A stretch of DNA of 18,045 nucleotides from Balneolaceae bacterium (GCA_007126675.1 SLAU01000249.1:1-18045), one strand, 5' to 3'; shown: positions 1 through 8,185, counted from the first letter of the stretch. Notes: a model not told the origin generated them from the letters alone. Numbers and translations: made by a program.

Positions 1-111
1 GAATCTCAGTTCGGAATTGCTTTTCCACTTTATAATTCCGACGAATTTGCATTTGCGTTTGAAGCTTTAAGAATGTCGGTGGGATTGAAGTTTGTGTTTA
101 ATTCTCCTTAG
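1..111 (+). CDS. C-terminal fragment of a probable outer-membrane protein (5' end outside window)
   Basis: The first reading frame is open from base 1 to a TAG at 109-111 and encodes 36 residues, so this is the 3' end of a gene that starts before the window. The tail alternates hydrophobic and polar residues and ends in a short aromatic strand (MSVGLKFVF followed by NSP). This resembles the last strand of an outer-membrane beta-barrel or an exported beta-rich protein. Nothing in these few residues identifies a family or links it to the mannan genes. About 196 bp separate it from the next gene, and that gap holds inverted repeats, so it is probably not in one operon with the regulator. The reading of a real gene end is moderately sure; the barrel idea is weak. 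Confidence 0.5.
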   Translation, partial: ESQFGIAFPLYNSDEFAFAFEALRMSVGLKFVFNSP

Positions 112-163
112 TACTCTGTTAATTATAGTTTGCGAACTAAATATTGGTCAAACTATTTTATAG

Positions 164-187
164 GAATGATTATTACAATAATCATTC
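164..187. promoter_or_regulatory. perfect AT-rich palindrome upstream of the ROK regulator
   Basis: The arms GAATGATTATT (164-174) and AATAATCATTC (177-187) are perfect reverse complements separated by only AC. The two-base centre suits a dimeric protein-binding site better than an RNA hairpin, and no T-run follows, which argues against an intrinsic terminator for the preceding gene. It lies 120 bp before the regulator start, in the position expected for an autoregulatory site. What it binds is unknown. Confidence 0.4.
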
Positions 188-209
188 AATTTGATTAAAT
201 TCAAATTGA
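186..209. promoter_or_regulatory. candidate operator: second inverted repeat upstream of the ROK regulator
   Basis: The 9-bp arms TCAATTTGA (186-194) and TCAAATTGA (201-209) are perfect reverse complements around a 6-bp AT spacer. The left arm extended to 196, read on the other strand (AATCAAATTGA), is identical to 4942-4952 in the susC/GH5 control region. The right arm shares the 10-mer TCAAATTGAT with 4944-4953. A repeat at both the regulator's own upstream region and the divergent promoter region is what an autoregulated ROK-family repressor would show. The sequence is AT-rich in an AT-rich genome, so chance cannot be excluded. Confidence 0.4.
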
Positions 210-307
210 TATTTACAACCGGAACCCTGTTATTGTAGGAGGGTATTTAATTATAATTTATATGCTAAAAACCTAAAGAATTAAATCAATCTGCACCGAA
301 TTTCATC

Positions 308-1546
308 ATGCTTAAGGGTACAAATTTAAAATATGCCAAGTCATTTAATTTGAGACTGGTCTTAGAAACTATTCGATTAGAAGGGCCTGTATCAAGAGCA
401 GAAATTGCAAAACGTACGCAATTAACTGCTCAAACAGTGACAAATATTACGAAAAAAATGATGAATGCGGGACTTATCTATGAACATGATCGTGTTCAGG
501 AGGGAAGAGGGGCTCCATCTATTTTATTAAAGTTAAATGGGGATGCAGCCTATTCTATTGGTATTGATTTGGATAAAGATCACCTTTCATGCGTGCTTGT
601 TGATTTAAACGGTAAGATGCGACAGCATATTGGGATTAACTTAAATTTTCCCACACCTGATGAAGCAGTAGAATTAATTAGTGAAAATGTAGAGAAACTA
701 ATTAAGCTTGAAGGAATCGACCTGGACTTGATTTGGGGTGTGGGTGTGGGTTTGCCCGGGCCGCTTGTAATATCAGAAGGAAGCATTGTTACTAATGTAG
801 TAAACCCGCAGTTTTTCGAAGGATGGGATCATATTCCCGTAGTAGAAATGCTGGAGAAAAAACTTGGACTCCCGGTTATATTGGAAAATAATGCATCATC
901 AGCAGCTATTGGTGAACGATGGTATGGTGATGGCAAGCATATTGATAATTTCTTTTATATAGCGTTTGGTGCAGGGCTTGGCGGGGGAGTGTTTATAAAT
1001 GGTCAGCTACATTCAGGTGCGACTGGTAATGCCGGAGAGCTCGGTTATTTTCCATTGTCTAATGATAAATACGTGTCAGATGAATTTGAGCAACCACATT
1101 TAGGTATGCTTTTTAATTTACCTTTGTTATATAAAAGATTGAATGAAGAAGGATTTAATGTTGAAAATCCTAAAGATCTTATTCAGTTGTTAGAAGATAA
1201 AAACTCATTATTATTGGACTGGCTAAATAATGGGGCAAGAGAGCTGGCACCTATGATTTTGGCAATCGAATATTTAATTGATCCCAATGTTATTTTTATT
1301 GGAGGAAGATTGCCTGAAAAAGTTTTGAGATATCTGATTGAAAAACTTGAGGAACAATTACCATCACTCAGAATTCAGAAGAAAACTTCATCCCCTGAAA
1401 TCAGGCAATCAACAGCCGGTGTTGAGGCCACTGCATTGGGTGCCGCAACTCTTCCCTTGTATACATCATTCGCTCCAATTCCCAAATTTTTAGAAAATAA
1501 CGGGATGGATAGAGTTGATAGTTTTAAATCCAGGAAAATCTTATAG
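308..1546 (+). CDS. ROK-family transcriptional regulator, probable sugar-responsive regulator of the locus
   Basis: This is a 412-residue protein with the two-part layout of ROK repressors (NagC/Mlc/XylR type). An N-terminal winged helix-turn-helix lies at about residues 13-60 (GPVSRAEIAKRTQLTAQTV). An ASKHA sugar-kinase-like domain follows from about residue 82, with GIDLD at the first phosphate loop, GVGLPGP near 146-152, and AFGAGLGGG near 219-227. The site that in ROK kinases reads END (catalytic Asp) reads ENNAS at 193-197, so Asp is replaced by Asn. The zinc motif CxCGxxGC that normally follows AGE(I/L)G is absent; after AGELG (242-246) there are no cysteines. It therefore probably binds sugar without phosphorylating it. 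It is convergent with the leftward glycosidase pair. Control of the mannan operons, through the palindromes at 186-209 and 4942-4954, is inference. The ATG at 308 gives a normal N-terminus; no clear Shine-Dalgarno precedes it. Confidence 0.9.
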   Translation: MLKGTNLKYAKSFNLRLVLETIRLEGPVSRAEIAKRTQLTAQTVTNITKKMMNAGLIYEHDRVQEGRGAPSILLKLNGDAAYSIGIDLDKDHLSCVLVDLNGKMRQHIGINLNFPTPDEAVELISENVEKLIKLEGIDLDLIWGVGVGLPGPLVISEGSIVTNVVNPQFFEGWDHIPVVEMLEKKLGLPVILENNASSAAIGERWYGDGKHIDNFFYIAFGAGLGGGVFINGQLHSGATGNAGELGYFPLSNDKYVSDEFEQPHLGMLFNLPLLYKRLNEEGFNVENPKDLIQLLEDKNSLLLDWLNNGARELAPMILAIEYLIDPNVIFIGGRLPEKVLRYLIEKLEEQLPSLRIQKKTSSPEIRQSTAGVEATALGAATLPLYTSFAPIPKFLENNGMDRVDSFKSRKIL

Positions 1547-1579
1547 CAATTAGCCGGAAGAAAACAGCTTCCAATTCAA

Positions 1580-3571
1580 TTATTTTATTAACATCATTTT
1601 TCCGGTCTCTTCATTTCCCCCGCCTGTAACTCTGTAAATATATAGACCGGAAGATAAGTTTTCAGCTTCAAAGCTAACTTCATGTGTACCCTGTGAATAA
1701 TACCTACGGTCGGTAAGTTGCTGAATAAATCTTCCAAGATGATCATAAACTCTTATTGTAAGATTCATCCCGGTAGTTTCGTGCACTGTAAATGAGATAT
1801 TGGTTGTTGGATTAAATGGATTGGGGAAATTGCTATTTAATTCGAATGAACTGCCGGGTTGCTCACCATTTTCAGCAGATTCCCTTGGATCCAGTATAAC
1901 AATTTTTTGCTCATGTCTATCCAGTGAGAGGCCTGGAATGGTCACGTTTCCGCTTGAAGTACTGTAATTGCCTAATGGTTCGAATTCATTCGTTTCAGGG
2001 TCAAATAATCTGGCTTCATATACATAGTCATCAGCTCCGCTTATCGTAAGAGTCAGATCATTAAGCGAGGAGGATTCAATGTTATGTATGTATGCATAAA
2101 TTGTAGAATCTGTTTTTACTGCATAAGCCTCGGTCGGAAATGAGCTTTCAATCAGCTCAAAATTACCATTACCCGATTCCAGCATTTTATCCATAATAAG
2201 GCGAACACCGGAAAAGTATTCAAACAGGTCTCTCTCATCAAACCACTCCCACCACCAGCTCATGGGAAGAATTGGAGTTGAATGAAATAGACCATACCAA
2301 AGCCCGCGTTTATAATCGTGAATCTTTTCATCCTCAATTGTTGAAAAGTCAATATTCCAGTCCCATTCTCTGCCATATTCCCCGATAACATAAGGCCTGT
2401 TTGTACCGTGGTTTGTAAGCACATCGGGAATGTTCTCAGTTTCTCTGTATAAATGGCTTTGATTGATATCAATATCAGCTACGTTAAACAAATTATTGAT
2501 TTCACCATGAGAGATACTTGTCGATACCAGATGATCGTAAGGGTCAATACTTTTCAAATACGTGCTCATTTCATTATGCCATTGAAAAATGTGAAAGTCA
2601 GATATTTGTTCTGCATCTCTTACATTGTCTATTTCATTAAAGAATTCCCAAACGGCTATAGCAGTACTATAGCCCCATCTTCCCACAAGATATCGCAACC
2701 TGTTTTTATACATGCTTTTTGCTTCATCATTGGTGAAAAACTCTGATGGTGAATCAGCCGGACCGCCATTATCTGAATTATATCTGTTAATTGGCCATTC
2801 TGAATTAGATATAAACCCCCCGTGTGCATCTAATGCGATCATTAAATAAATCCCATGATTTTCGGACAGTTCAATCAATTCATCCATTCGCTCAATTGCC
2901 CCGGGATTAAAATATTCGTCAGAATTAGAATAGATATTTGTGTTTGTAACCTGCTGCCAATCTAATGGTAAATTCCATGCATGCATCCAGGTTCGAACAA
3001 AGTTTGCCCCGCCACTTTCAAGCCTTTCGAAAAAATACTCATAGGTATGATTTGGATCTTCCCAGCTGCGGTATTCCCATCCAATATTTATTCCCAAAGC
3101 TCTGAAGGGTGCTCCGGAATCATAAGTCAGGCTCCATTCATTAGTTGGATCGCTATTTTTAATTACAAAGCCATTACCATCAGATGATTGCACATCAAAA
3201 GATCCTTCAGTAGTTGCATCCGTTAATTCTCCGTCTATAAATAGCTCGAAATGGTAACTATGTTCTCCGGTCTCGCGAGGAGCAAAATGAGCTTTCCAGA
3301 TTGAGCCGGATTCAGACTCAGAGCTAAAAAATACAGGCAGCTTACGCTCTTCGCCCGAAGGTGAGGTAAACATCATATTCAGTTTAATATCATGCTGATC
3401 GAACGGATTATCATAGTTTGCATCAACAGATATTGTGAATACATTTTTTTCGAATTGAATAAAATTGTCAGAATCTGACTCATATTCAGTAATTGAGTTC
3501 TGTGAGACAGAGATATTTACCAACAGTAAAAACTTTATTACAAATAATTTCAACAAGCGTATTTTAAGCAT
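1580..3571 (-). CDS. DUF5060 / clan GH-A glycosidase (putative mannan-active) with T9SS sorting domain
   Basis: This 663-residue secreted enzyme has a signal peptide at 1-23. A DUF5060-type beta-sandwich lies at about 33-130, and a (beta/alpha)8 GH5-like clan GH-A domain at about 145-470. A small all-beta region follows at 475-562. A type IX secretion C-terminal domain at about 578-663 begins NFPNPFNPTT and ends KMMLIK. The probable acid/base is Glu313 in EFFNE, and the probable nucleophile is Glu398 in VIGEYG. A WWWEW cluster at 439-443 sits where an active-site wall is expected. The T9SS tail predicts surface anchoring or release. It lies 98 bp downstream of the other leftward glycosidase and probably shares its promoter. 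It resembles the lipoprotein at 10622-12361 along the DUF5060 and catalytic parts. Endo-mannanase is inferred from the epimerase/phosphorylase context; another beta-glycan specificity is possible. Confidence 0.88.
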   Translation of the reverse strand: MLKIRLLKLFVIKFLLLVNISVSQNSITEYESDSDNFIQFEKNVFTISVDANYDNPFDQHDIKLNMMFTSPSGEERKLPVFFSSESESGSIWKAHFAPRETGEHSYHFELFIDGELTDATTEGSFDVQSSDGNGFVIKNSDPTNEWSLTYDSGAPFRALGINIGWEYRSWEDPNHTYEYFFERLESGGANFVRTWMHAWNLPLDWQQVTNTNIYSNSDEYFNPGAIERMDELIELSENHGIYLMIALDAHGGFISNSEWPINRYNSDNGGPADSPSEFFTNDEAKSMYKNRLRYLVGRWGYSTAIAVWEFFNEIDNVRDAEQISDFHIFQWHNEMSTYLKSIDPYDHLVSTSISHGEINNLFNVADIDINQSHLYRETENIPDVLTNHGTNRPYVIGEYGREWDWNIDFSTIEDEKIHDYKRGLWYGLFHSTPILPMSWWWEWFDERDLFEYFSGVRLIMDKMLESGNGNFELIESSFPTEAYAVKTDSTIYAYIHNIESSSLNDLTLTISGADDYVYEARLFDPETNEFEPLGNYSTSSGNVTIPGLSLDRHEQKIVILDPRESAENGEQPGSSFELNSNFPNPFNPTTNISFTVHETTGMNLTIRVYDHLGRFIQQLTDRRYYSQGTHEVSFEAENLSSGLYIYRVTGGGNEETGKMMLIK

Positions 3572-3669
3572 AGGAATATAATTTTGTGCAAATAACTACG
3601 GAAAGTTTCTGCAACTATTTTTAGGAGATATAATTCTTTAATCTATTTTTACTTTTTGGCATAGAGTTT

Positions 3670-4812
3670 TCAGCTTTGAAATTCCTGGAGCATGGTTAAT
3701 AACTTTCGATCTAATTTGTGCCCATACCAATCTTCGTATTCCACATCAGCCCGGTTACTGTCCAAAATGCCAAAATTACTTGCACCTATAAAATCCCATA
3801 AACAGTACCCTACTTTCATTTCGTGAAAAATTTCAAGAACATCTCTGAACCATGCAAGGAATACATCATGCGGTAGTTTATGAGAGCCGCTTGTTTCACC
3901 AAGATGAACACCAACACCCTGTTTTATAAGTTTTTTCCAGGGAGTGTAATACATTTCCAGCCTTTCACGATCCCACTTGTAACCGTGCTGATCTATTGCG
4001 TTCGGCCAAATCGGGTCTTCCCAATCAACTCCGCTGATCCATGATACATCATAATGGCTTATACTGCCCGGTATATAACAATGAACACTTTGATCTATTC
4101 CAAGCGGAATCAATTCCGGGACAGTTAAATTTCCGGCTCCGGCACCATCGGCAATAATAATTCTGTGTGGAGTAGCTTTACGAATAGCACGAACTGCCGG
4201 TTCAACCGAACGCCTGTAAATTTCGCCGTTAAAATTATCATAAGGCCATGGTGCTTCATTAAACAGATTAAAGCTGAGGTTCGATGTACTGATATGTTTA
4301 TATCTTTTTGCAAATAATTTCCAATGGAATTCAAATGCTTCAATAGCCTTTTCGTCACCCCAGAAGCTGAAAGGCTCAACTACATCATTATGTATGCAAA
4401 ACCCGGGTGCATGATGAAAACACAAATTTACATGAATGCCATACTTTTCCCCATAATGAACTGCTTTATCAATTAACTCGAGGGTACTTTCATCAATTTT
4501 GTACACTTCTTTCACATCAATATTTGTATTGGCGTATACTTTCTTTTTTAACCAGGTTCTGTAAGACATTGGCAGCCTTACAAAATTAAAGCCCCAATCA
4601 GATATCCACTTAAAATGCTCTTCTTTTGGCTCGTGAATACCTCTGTTTAATTTGTAGAAATATTGAAGATTAAATCCTTTCCAGTAGGGGAGCCGGTTTT
4701 CATATTTATGAGTGGCCGATGATTGGAAAGCAGCGGGAAGTGTTAATGACGCACCCAACAATCCACCTTTTTTTAAAAAATCTTTACGAGTTAACTGTTT
4801 AATTTTATCCAT
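3670..4812 (-). CDS. GH5-type glycoside hydrolase (cellulase/mannanase superfamily), exported
   Basis: This 380-residue protein starts with a Tat-like leader, TRKDFLKK plus a hydrophobic stretch (about 8-30), in which the second Arg of the usual RR pair is Lys. The catalytic domain covers about 40-378: WKGFNL at 44-49, FVRLPMSY at 77-84, the paired histidines in CFHHAPG (133-134), LFNEAPWP with the probable acid/base Glu186, and HLGETSG with the probable nucleophile Glu306. A single catalytic domain with no binding module, lipobox or T9SS tail suggests a periplasmic enzyme acting on imported oligosaccharides. This could be an exo- or endo-beta-mannosidase or glucosidase; no separate beta-mannosidase gene is visible in the window. 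It is the first gene of the leftward pair. The start at 4812 is preferred because the Tat-like leader begins there. The GH5 subfamily cannot be fixed by eye. Confidence 0.85.
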   Translation of the reverse strand: MDKIKQLTRKDFLKKGGLLGASLTLPAAFQSSATHKYENRLPYWKGFNLQYFYKLNRGIHEPKEEHFKWISDWGFNFVRLPMSYRTWLKKKVYANTNIDVKEVYKIDESTLELIDKAVHYGEKYGIHVNLCFHHAPGFCIHNDVVEPFSFWGDEKAIEAFEFHWKLFAKRYKHISTSNLSFNLFNEAPWPYDNFNGEIYRRSVEPAVRAIRKATPHRIIIADGAGAGNLTVPELIPLGIDQSVHCYIPGSISHYDVSWISGVDWEDPIWPNAIDQHGYKWDRERLEMYYTPWKKLIKQGVGVHLGETSGSHKLPHDVFLAWFRDVLEIFHEMKVGYCLWDFIGASNFGILDSNRADVEYEDWYGHKLDRKLLTMLQEFQS

Positions 4813-4913
4813 TAGAATTTGATTTAGTTTTCACTGTCAAAAAAATTGCTCATTTAAATTCTTTGAAAGGTGTTTTTGTGTGTTGTAACCGCTTTTCTGC
4901 GAGTTCTGTTATG

Positions 4914-4943
4914 AAAATATAAATTTTTCTTGCAATTAAACAA
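4914..4943 (-). promoter_or_regulatory. candidate Bacteroidota-type promoter for the leftward glycosidase pair
   Basis: Read on the minus strand, TTG (4943-4941), a 19-bp spacer and TATATTTT (4921-4914) fit the -33 TTG / -7 TAnnTTTG pattern, except that the last G is T. The TTG overlaps the edge of the palindrome at 4942-4954, so a protein bound there would compete with RNA polymerase. Transcription would start about 100 bp before the GH5 start codon. It is a pattern match only. Confidence 0.35.
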
Positions 4944-4954
4944 TCAAATTGATT
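4942..4954. promoter_or_regulatory. candidate ROK-regulator operator (13-bp palindrome)
   Basis: AATCAAATTGATT has perfect 6-bp arms around a central A. Eleven of its bases (4942-4952) recur in inverted orientation at 186-196 upstream of the ROK gene, and TCAAATTGAT recurs directly at 201-210. Its place between divergent transcription units and across a -33-like element suits an operator that controls the leftward pair and possibly susC. Confidence 0.42.
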
Positions 4955-4974
4955 AATTATTGACGGGGACAATT

Positions 4975-5056
4975 TGTAAGTGTTCCTATTGCTCAGTTAT
5001 AAGATTAGAAAAAGGGATGGTGTTCTGACAGAACTAACACCCAATGAACACTTACA
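4975..5056. repeat. nested inverted repeat upstream of susC
   Basis: The outer arms TGTAAGTGTTC (4975-4985) and GAACACTTACA (5046-5056) are perfect 11-bp complements. They are extended by ATTG (4988-4991) with CAAT (5042-5045) past a 2-nt bulge. Inside lies GTTCTG-A-CAGAAC (5022-5034), or alternatively GGTGTT (5019-5024) with AACACC (5036-5041). The outer stem and the latter hairpin are mutually compatible. It ends 46 bp before the susC ATG. It may be a structured mRNA leader or, given the repeated GTGTTC/GAACAC motif, a multi-site protein-binding region. Which applies depends on the unknown susC transcription start. Confidence 0.6.
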
Positions 5057-5102
5057 TATTTAATTTTTTACAAGTAATACCTGATTTACAAACAAACTTA
5101 TT

Positions 5103-8100
5103 ATGGGAAATACAGTACAACTTCAAATATACCTGAAAGCGCTTTTAACAATTCTGTTGATATTCAGTTTTAGTGTTAATGTGGCAGCGCAAGATACCGG
5201 GCACCTTGTAGAAGGAACCGTTACAGATGTAGATGGCGAACCATTGATCGGTGTTAACATCTTTTTGAAAAGCGACAGAAGTATTGGTACTACAACAAAT
5301 TTAGAAGGTAACTTTTCTCTAAGAGTTGCAGACGAAAATGAAGTGCTAATATTTTCGTATCTCGGTTTTTCTACTAAAGAGGTACCGTTAGAAGGCAGGT
5401 CTCAAATTCAAGTTGAGATGGCTTACGGGGCAATGATGGGTGATGAGCTTGTTGTTGTTGGATATGGGGAAATGCGCAGATCGGATATGACAGGATCAGT
5501 TTCGCAGGTCCCGGCAGAAAGGCTTGAAAATCTCCAGTCTCACTCTCTCGACAGAATGCTGCAGGGGCGGGTACCCGGTTTGCTGGTAATGGGGCCTTCT
5601 GGTGAGCCCGGAGAAGGAGTTACAATGCGAATTCGTGGCGCCAGTTCCTTACATGGATCAAATAGTCCGCTATATGTAGTAGATGGATTTCCATTAGGAT
5701 CAGCAGGCGATTTAAATCAGATTAATCCATCTGATATTAAATCTATTGAAGTTTTAAAAGATGCTTCAGCTGCTGCAATCTATGGTTCAAGAGGGGCGAA
5801 TGGTGTAATACTTGTAACAACTACAAGTCAAACAGATGACCATAGCACACGAATTAATCTGAATATCCAAAATGGTGTATCTACATTAGCCCAGGATTTA
5901 GACATATTCACAGATCCTGTTCAATATGCAATCGTTGCAAACGAATCGAGAGTAAATGCCGGCCAGGATGCATTATTTACAGGTCAAACGTATTTGGGAA
6001 CCTATTATCCTTCTGAGGCAGAACTAAGAAGCGGCGACTGGCCACATCGAACAAACTGGCAGGATGAGGTTTATCGGAATGCTATAACTAACGATTATAC
6101 GCTGTCGATTGAAGGGGGCAGCGATCAAACACGTTATATTTTTTCTGGTAATTATTACGCAGAAGAGGGTCTTACGATAAACAACAGATATGAGAGATTA
6201 AGCGGCCGGGTTTATTTAAATCAGCAGGTAACTGACGATTTAAACGTATCTGCGAATGTTAATTTATCTATGACGGATCGTGAAAGATCAAGTGCTTCAT
6301 ATGGCAGATCACCGGTTTTTCCTGTTTACGATGAAAATGGTGAGTATTTCCAAATCGGACCTCAGGATTACTGGCATCCAATTGCACTTGCCCGCGAAGT
6401 AACAGATCAGGGAGAATCAATAGATGTTGTTGCTTCAGGAAGAGCTACATGGAATATTCGTGAGAATTTAAACTTCAATTCTCAAATAAATCTAAGCTAT
6501 GGTGAATCAGTTTGGGATAATTTCCAGCCTTCCAGATATACTTCCACCGGAAACCAATTTGATGGATTTGGTTCGATTGCAAACTTTAGAAACAGATCAT
6601 GGGCATCAGAAAATTATCTGTCCTATCAAAATGAATTTGCCGGTGTTCACAGGCTTAATCTGACAACCGGTGTTACCACAGAACAATCGATTACCCGTAC
6701 TTCAAATCTCGAAGGCAGAGGATTTATTAATGAGTCATTAGGTAATGAAGATCTGAACGCAGCCGAGGAAACAATAGTGAATAACAGCCAGGTTGAAGAG
6801 GTGTTACTTTCTGCATTGGGCAGGGCAAACTATGTTTATGATGAAAGATATTTACTCACATTTACATCCCGATTAGACGGATCGTCCAAATTCGGATCAA
6901 ATAATCAATGGGCATTTTTCCCATCTGGAGCAATCGGCTGGAATCTGCATAATGAAGAATTTTTGCAGGATCAGGAATTATTATCAGAAGTTAAATTACG
7001 CCTAAGCTATGGACTAACAGGAAACCAGGGTATATCACCATATCAGACTCTGGACCGATTGGGCTCAAATGAATACTTCCTTGATGGAAGATTTGTAACT
7101 GCATATGGCCCCGGTATTTTCAGATGGGATGACTTTTTTAAGATCTGGAGTGGTATTGCTAATCCTGACCTGAAGTGGGAAACAACCGAACAGGTTAATT
7201 TAGGGTTAGAACTTGGATTTTTATACAACCGTGTAACCTTAACTGCAGATGTTTATCACAAGCGAACCCGCGATCTGCTTCGATTGCAACGATTACCTAT
7301 TTCATCGGGCTTTGATGAAATATGGGTGAATGACGGTGTAATTGATAACCGGGGCTTTGAGCTTGCTGCAGAAGCTAACCTGTTACGCGGCTCATTCATT
7401 TGGAATTTGGGAGCAATGTACTCTCTAAACAGAAATGAAGTGGTAGGAGTTGGAGATAGTGATTTTGAGTTTTGGGGCAGTGAAATTGAAATGTTCAGAA
7501 CTCCAGTTAATGTCTTAAAAGAGGGATCTCCGCTTTTTGCTTTCTATGGATATAAAACAGATGGAATTATTCAGACATTAGAGGAAGGGCTTGCAGCTGG
7601 TTTAACAGGCGAACAGGCACAACCCGGAGAAATAAAATATGTAGACCTGAATGGCGATGGTGTAGTAGATGCTGATGATCGAACCATTATTGGTGATCCA
7701 AATCCTGACTTTATTTTCAGTATTTCAACTGACTTCTACTATCGTCAGTTCGACCTTTCTTTTATGCTGTATGGAGCAATAGGTGGTGATGTTTTTAATC
7801 TGCAAAAGTTTTCTACAGCAAGCGCTCAGATGCAAAGGTGGACTCCCGATAATCCAACAAATGAATACCCAAGCCTGAATAATTTAAGAGGTTATGAAGT
7901 TTCTGACTGGTGGATAGAAGATGGGTCTTATCTGCGGATTCAAAACATAACATTAGGCTACACATTAAACGAACCGGGATTTTTACCTCTTGACAGGCTT
8001 AGGTTTTATTTCAGTGCAGATAATTTGCACACCTTTACCAGATTCCAATCTGGTTTTGATCCTGAAGTAGGGGAAAATGGCCTTAATTGGGGTTTCTATC

Positions 8101-8144
8101 CAAGGCCTACCAAATTCATGTTTGGAATAAATGTAACAATCTAA
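5103..8144 (+). CDS. susC: SusC-like TonB-dependent outer-membrane oligosaccharide transporter
   Basis: This 1013-residue protein imports oligosaccharides across the outer membrane with energy from TonB. It has a signal peptide at 1-30 (cut after VAAQ). A CarboxypepD-reg-like domain at about 35-107 starts VEGTVTD. Next come the SusC signature around DELVVVGYG (114-122), a plug domain at about 125-240 with LYVVDGFP, IEVLKDASAAAIYGSRG and GVILVTT, and a 22-strand-type barrel to the C-terminal FMFGINVTI. A DLNGDGVVDADD acidic loop near 848-859, usual in SusC barrels, may bind calcium. Length is normal for the family. It heads the rightward operon, 41 bp before the SusD gene, and substrate assignment to mannan oligosaccharides rests on the neighbours. 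The ATG at 5103 lacks an obvious Shine-Dalgarno, as is common in this group. Confidence 0.96.
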   Translation: MGNTVQLQIYLKALLTILLIFSFSVNVAAQDTGHLVEGTVTDVDGEPLIGVNIFLKSDRSIGTTTNLEGNFSLRVADENEVLIFSYLGFSTKEVPLEGRSQIQVEMAYGAMMGDELVVVGYGEMRRSDMTGSVSQVPAERLENLQSHSLDRMLQGRVPGLLVMGPSGEPGEGVTMRIRGASSLHGSNSPLYVVDGFPLGSAGDLNQINPSDIKSIEVLKDASAAAIYGSRGANGVILVTTTSQTDDHSTRINLNIQNGVSTLAQDLDIFTDPVQYAIVANESRVNAGQDALFTGQTYLGTYYPSEAELRSGDWPHRTNWQDEVYRNAITNDYTLSIEGGSDQTRYIFSGNYYAEEGLTINNRYERLSGRVYLNQQVTDDLNVSANVNLSMTDRERSSASYGRSPVFPVYDENGEYFQIGPQDYWHPIALAREVTDQGESIDVVASGRATWNIRENLNFNSQINLSYGESVWDNFQPSRYTSTGNQFDGFGSIANFRNRSWASENYLSYQNEFAGVHRLNLTTGVTTEQSITRTSNLEGRGFINESLGNEDLNAAEETIVNNSQVEEVLLSALGRANYVYDERYLLTFTSRLDGSSKFGSNNQWAFFPSGAIGWNLHNEEFLQDQELLSEVKLRLSYGLTGNQGISPYQTLDRLGSNEYFLDGRFVTAYGPGIFRWDDFFKIWSGIANPDLKWETTEQVNLGLELGFLYNRVTLTADVYHKRTRDLLRLQRLPISSGFDEIWVNDGVIDNRGFELAAEANLLRGSFIWNLGAMYSLNRNEVVGVGDSDFEFWGSEIEMFRTPVNVLKEGSPLFAFYGYKTDGIIQTLEEGLAAGLTGEQAQPGEIKYVDLNGDGVVDADDRTIIGDPNPDFIFSISTDFYYRQFDLSFMLYGAIGGDVFNLQKFSTASAQMQRWTPDNPTNEYPSLNNLRGYEVSDWWIEDGSYLRIQNITLGYTLNEPGFLPLDRLRFYFSADNLHTFTRFQSGFDPEVGENGLNWGFYPRPTKFMFGINVTI

Positions 8145-8185
8145 TTTCTGCATAAATAATTACTACAACCTTTAGAATCAGCATT

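Larger units (their letters stand above)
4813..5102. promoter_or_regulatory. divergent control region between the GH5 gene and susC
   Basis: These 290 bp separate the leftward glycosidase pair from the rightward susC operon and contain no open frame of note. They hold a 13-bp palindrome (4942-4954), a candidate leftward promoter overlapping it (4914-4943), and a nested inverted repeat close to susC (4975-5056). A second copy of AATTTGATT lies at 4816-4824, next to the GH5 start codon. A clear TAnnTTTG-type element for susC is not seen. The best partial candidates are ACAATTTG at 4969-4976 and TAATTTTT at 5061-5068, neither with a well-placed -33 TTG. Confidence 0.6.

Noticed and set aside
237..276. 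AGGAGGG (237-243) followed by a tiny frame ATG CTA AAA ACC TAA (262-276), resembling a leader peptide before the ROK gene
   Set aside because: The spacing of 18 bases between the purine run and the ATG is too long, the frame is only four codons, and this group rarely uses strong Shine-Dalgarno sequences.
1556..1572. GGAAG/CTTCC stem between the convergent ROK and glycosidase genes as a bidirectional terminator
   Set aside because: The 5-bp stem with a 7-base loop and no T-run on either side is too weak to call.
2453..2746. 97-codon open frame antisense to the T9SS glycosidase
   Set aside because: It is fully contained in a conserved catalytic domain on the other strand and has no independent support.
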